Shown here: positions 20,309-21,003 of the stretch, piece after piece
Layout of the letters: each line of letters starts with the position of its first letter
Numbering within the stretch: the first letter of the stretch is position 1
NCBI GenBank assembly: GCA_021604585.1
Contig: BQJG01000056.1
Coordinates: forward strand, 1-21,003
Origin: Hyphococcus sp.
GTDB lineage: Bacteria > Pseudomonadota > Alphaproteobacteria > Caulobacterales > Parvularculaceae
Length of the DNA stretch: 21,003 nucleotides
Reading direction: 5' to 3'
Position numbers and translations under genes: made by a program
Notes under the pieces: generated by a model
Told to the model about the DNA's origin: nothing
The model's database searches: none
What the model saw: only the letters and a program-made list of their open reading frames with translations

Positions 20309-21003
20309 ATGAACAAACGCCCCTCTTCTGCTCCTTTGGGCCAGTTTCCGGCTCTGCGCCTGCGCCGTCCGCGCATGGCGGACTGGTCGCGCCGTCTGCA
20401 TGGCGAAACGCGGCTCACCGCCGACGATCTGATTTGGGCGGTTATCTTAAAAGACGGAAAGGGCGTGCGCGAGCCCGTCGCCTCCATGCCGGGCGTTCAT
20501 CGCCTGTCCCCCGATGAGGCAGTGAAGGCCGCGCAGGAAGCAAAGTCGCTCGGCATCCAGGCGCTGGCGCTGTTTCCCTATACGGACGCGCAAGGCCGCA
20601 CGCCCCAGGGCGAGGAAGCGGTCAATCCCGACAATCTAATGTGCCGCACAGCGCGGGCTATTAAAGCCGAAGTTCCGGATATTGGATTGATGGCCGATGT
20701 GGCGCTCGATCCTTACACCGATCATGGCCATGACGGGCTGATGCGCGAGGGCGAGATTTTGAACGATGAGACGGTCGAAATTCTGGTGCAGCAATCGGTG
20801 GTGCAGGCGCGCGCCGGTTTCGACATTATCGCGCCATCGGACATGATGGATGGGCGCGTCGGCGCCATTCGTTCAGGCCTCGACGCCGCCGGGTTTCAAC
20901 ATGTGATGATCATGGCCTATGCGGCGAAATACGCCTCGGCCTTTTACGGGCCCTATCGCGACGCCATCGGCTCGTCGGGCGTTTTGAAAGGCGACAAGCG
21001 CAC
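20309..21003 (+). CDS. hemB: Delta-aminolevulinic acid dehydratase (HemB), 3' end outside window
   Basis: Condenses two 5-aminolevulinate molecules into porphobilinogen, the step after HemA. 231 codons are visible; the gene runs off the right edge, so the Schiff-base lysine near residue 250 cannot be checked. Family marks are RLRRPRMADWSRRL and ALFPYTDAQGRTPQGEEA. The metal site reads DVALDPYTDHGHDG, with aspartates where zinc enzymes have cysteines, so this is the Mg-type enzyme common in alphaproteobacteria. The first active-site lysine is in MAYAAKYASAFYGPYRDA. ATG 20309 has only a weak CGGA site; the arginine-rich N-terminus supports it. It is divergent from ldtR. Confidence 0.96.
   Translation, partial: MNKRPSSAPLGQFPALRLRRPRMADWSRRLHGETRLTADDLIWAVILKDGKGVREPVASMPGVHRLSPDEAVKAAQEAKSLGIQALALFPYTDAQGRTPQGEEAVNPDNLMCRTARAIKAEVPDIGLMADVALDPYTDHGHDGLMREGEILNDETVEILVQQSVVQARAGFDIIAPSDMMDGRVGAIRSGLDAAGFQHVMIMAYAAKYASAFYGPYRDAIGSSGVLKGDKR

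Noticed and set aside
1..21003. CRISPR arrays, insertion sequences, phage or defence genes
   Set aside because: No regularly spaced repeats, no transposase or integrase motifs, and no recognisable defence protein were seen on either strand.

Overview
The window reads as a chromosomal segment of a moderately GC-rich alphaproteobacterium. Four things point there: a C4-type 5-aminolevulinate synthase (HemA), an LdtR-like MarR regulator, a HemB with the aspartate-rich (Mg-type) metal motif instead of the cysteine (Zn) motif, and a HutF/HutG (N-formylglutamate) histidine pathway. I cannot name the genus. Most genes are ordinary housekeeping or catabolic genes. I found no phage, transposon, CRISPR array or recognisable defence system.

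Layout. 1-823: the start of the nuo (complex I) operon on the minus strand, nuoA then nuoB, which is cut by the window edge. 989-2880: a minus-strand cluster of a lipoprotein cytochrome c and two small secreted proteins of unknown function. 2979-9141: a complete-looking hut locus in two divergent arms, hutH-hutG-hutU (minus) and hutF-hutC (plus). A 24-bp palindrome between the arms is a good HutC operator candidate. hutI is absent. 9176-9252: an elongator tRNA-Met. 9543-10154: a third secreted protein resembling the two near nuo. 10164-13717: a tightly overlapping minus-strand operon, mnmA, a GNAT, a YkgJ-type cysteine-cluster protein, a second GNAT, and an FAD-dependent oxidoreductase of the L-2-hydroxyglutarate oxidase type. 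13810-15834: a TPR-sulfotransferase with visibly lower GC. 16223-17196: an HxlR-like repressor divergent from a carboxymuconolactone-decarboxylase-family protein, with a duplicated dyad between them. 17214-18101: a membrane-anchored di-haem cytochrome c. 18165-21003: haem biosynthesis, hemA (minus), ldtR (minus) and hemB (plus, cut by the edge), with an iron-box-like palindrome, an intrinsic terminator and another palindrome between them.

How the genes fit together. HutH, HutU, HutF and HutG would convert histidine to glutamate plus ammonia and formate if an imidazolonepropionase is encoded elsewhere; HutC would switch both arms in response to urocanate. HemA and HemB catalyse the first two steps of haem synthesis, and haem is needed by the cytochromes c in the window. 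MnmA heads an operon whose other members are uncharacterised. The most rewarding parts are the non-coding palindromes: each has near-perfect arms and sits in a plausible regulatory position. Starts were chosen by Shine-Dalgarno spacing, family N-termini and signal peptides, and several differ from the longest possible reading frame.
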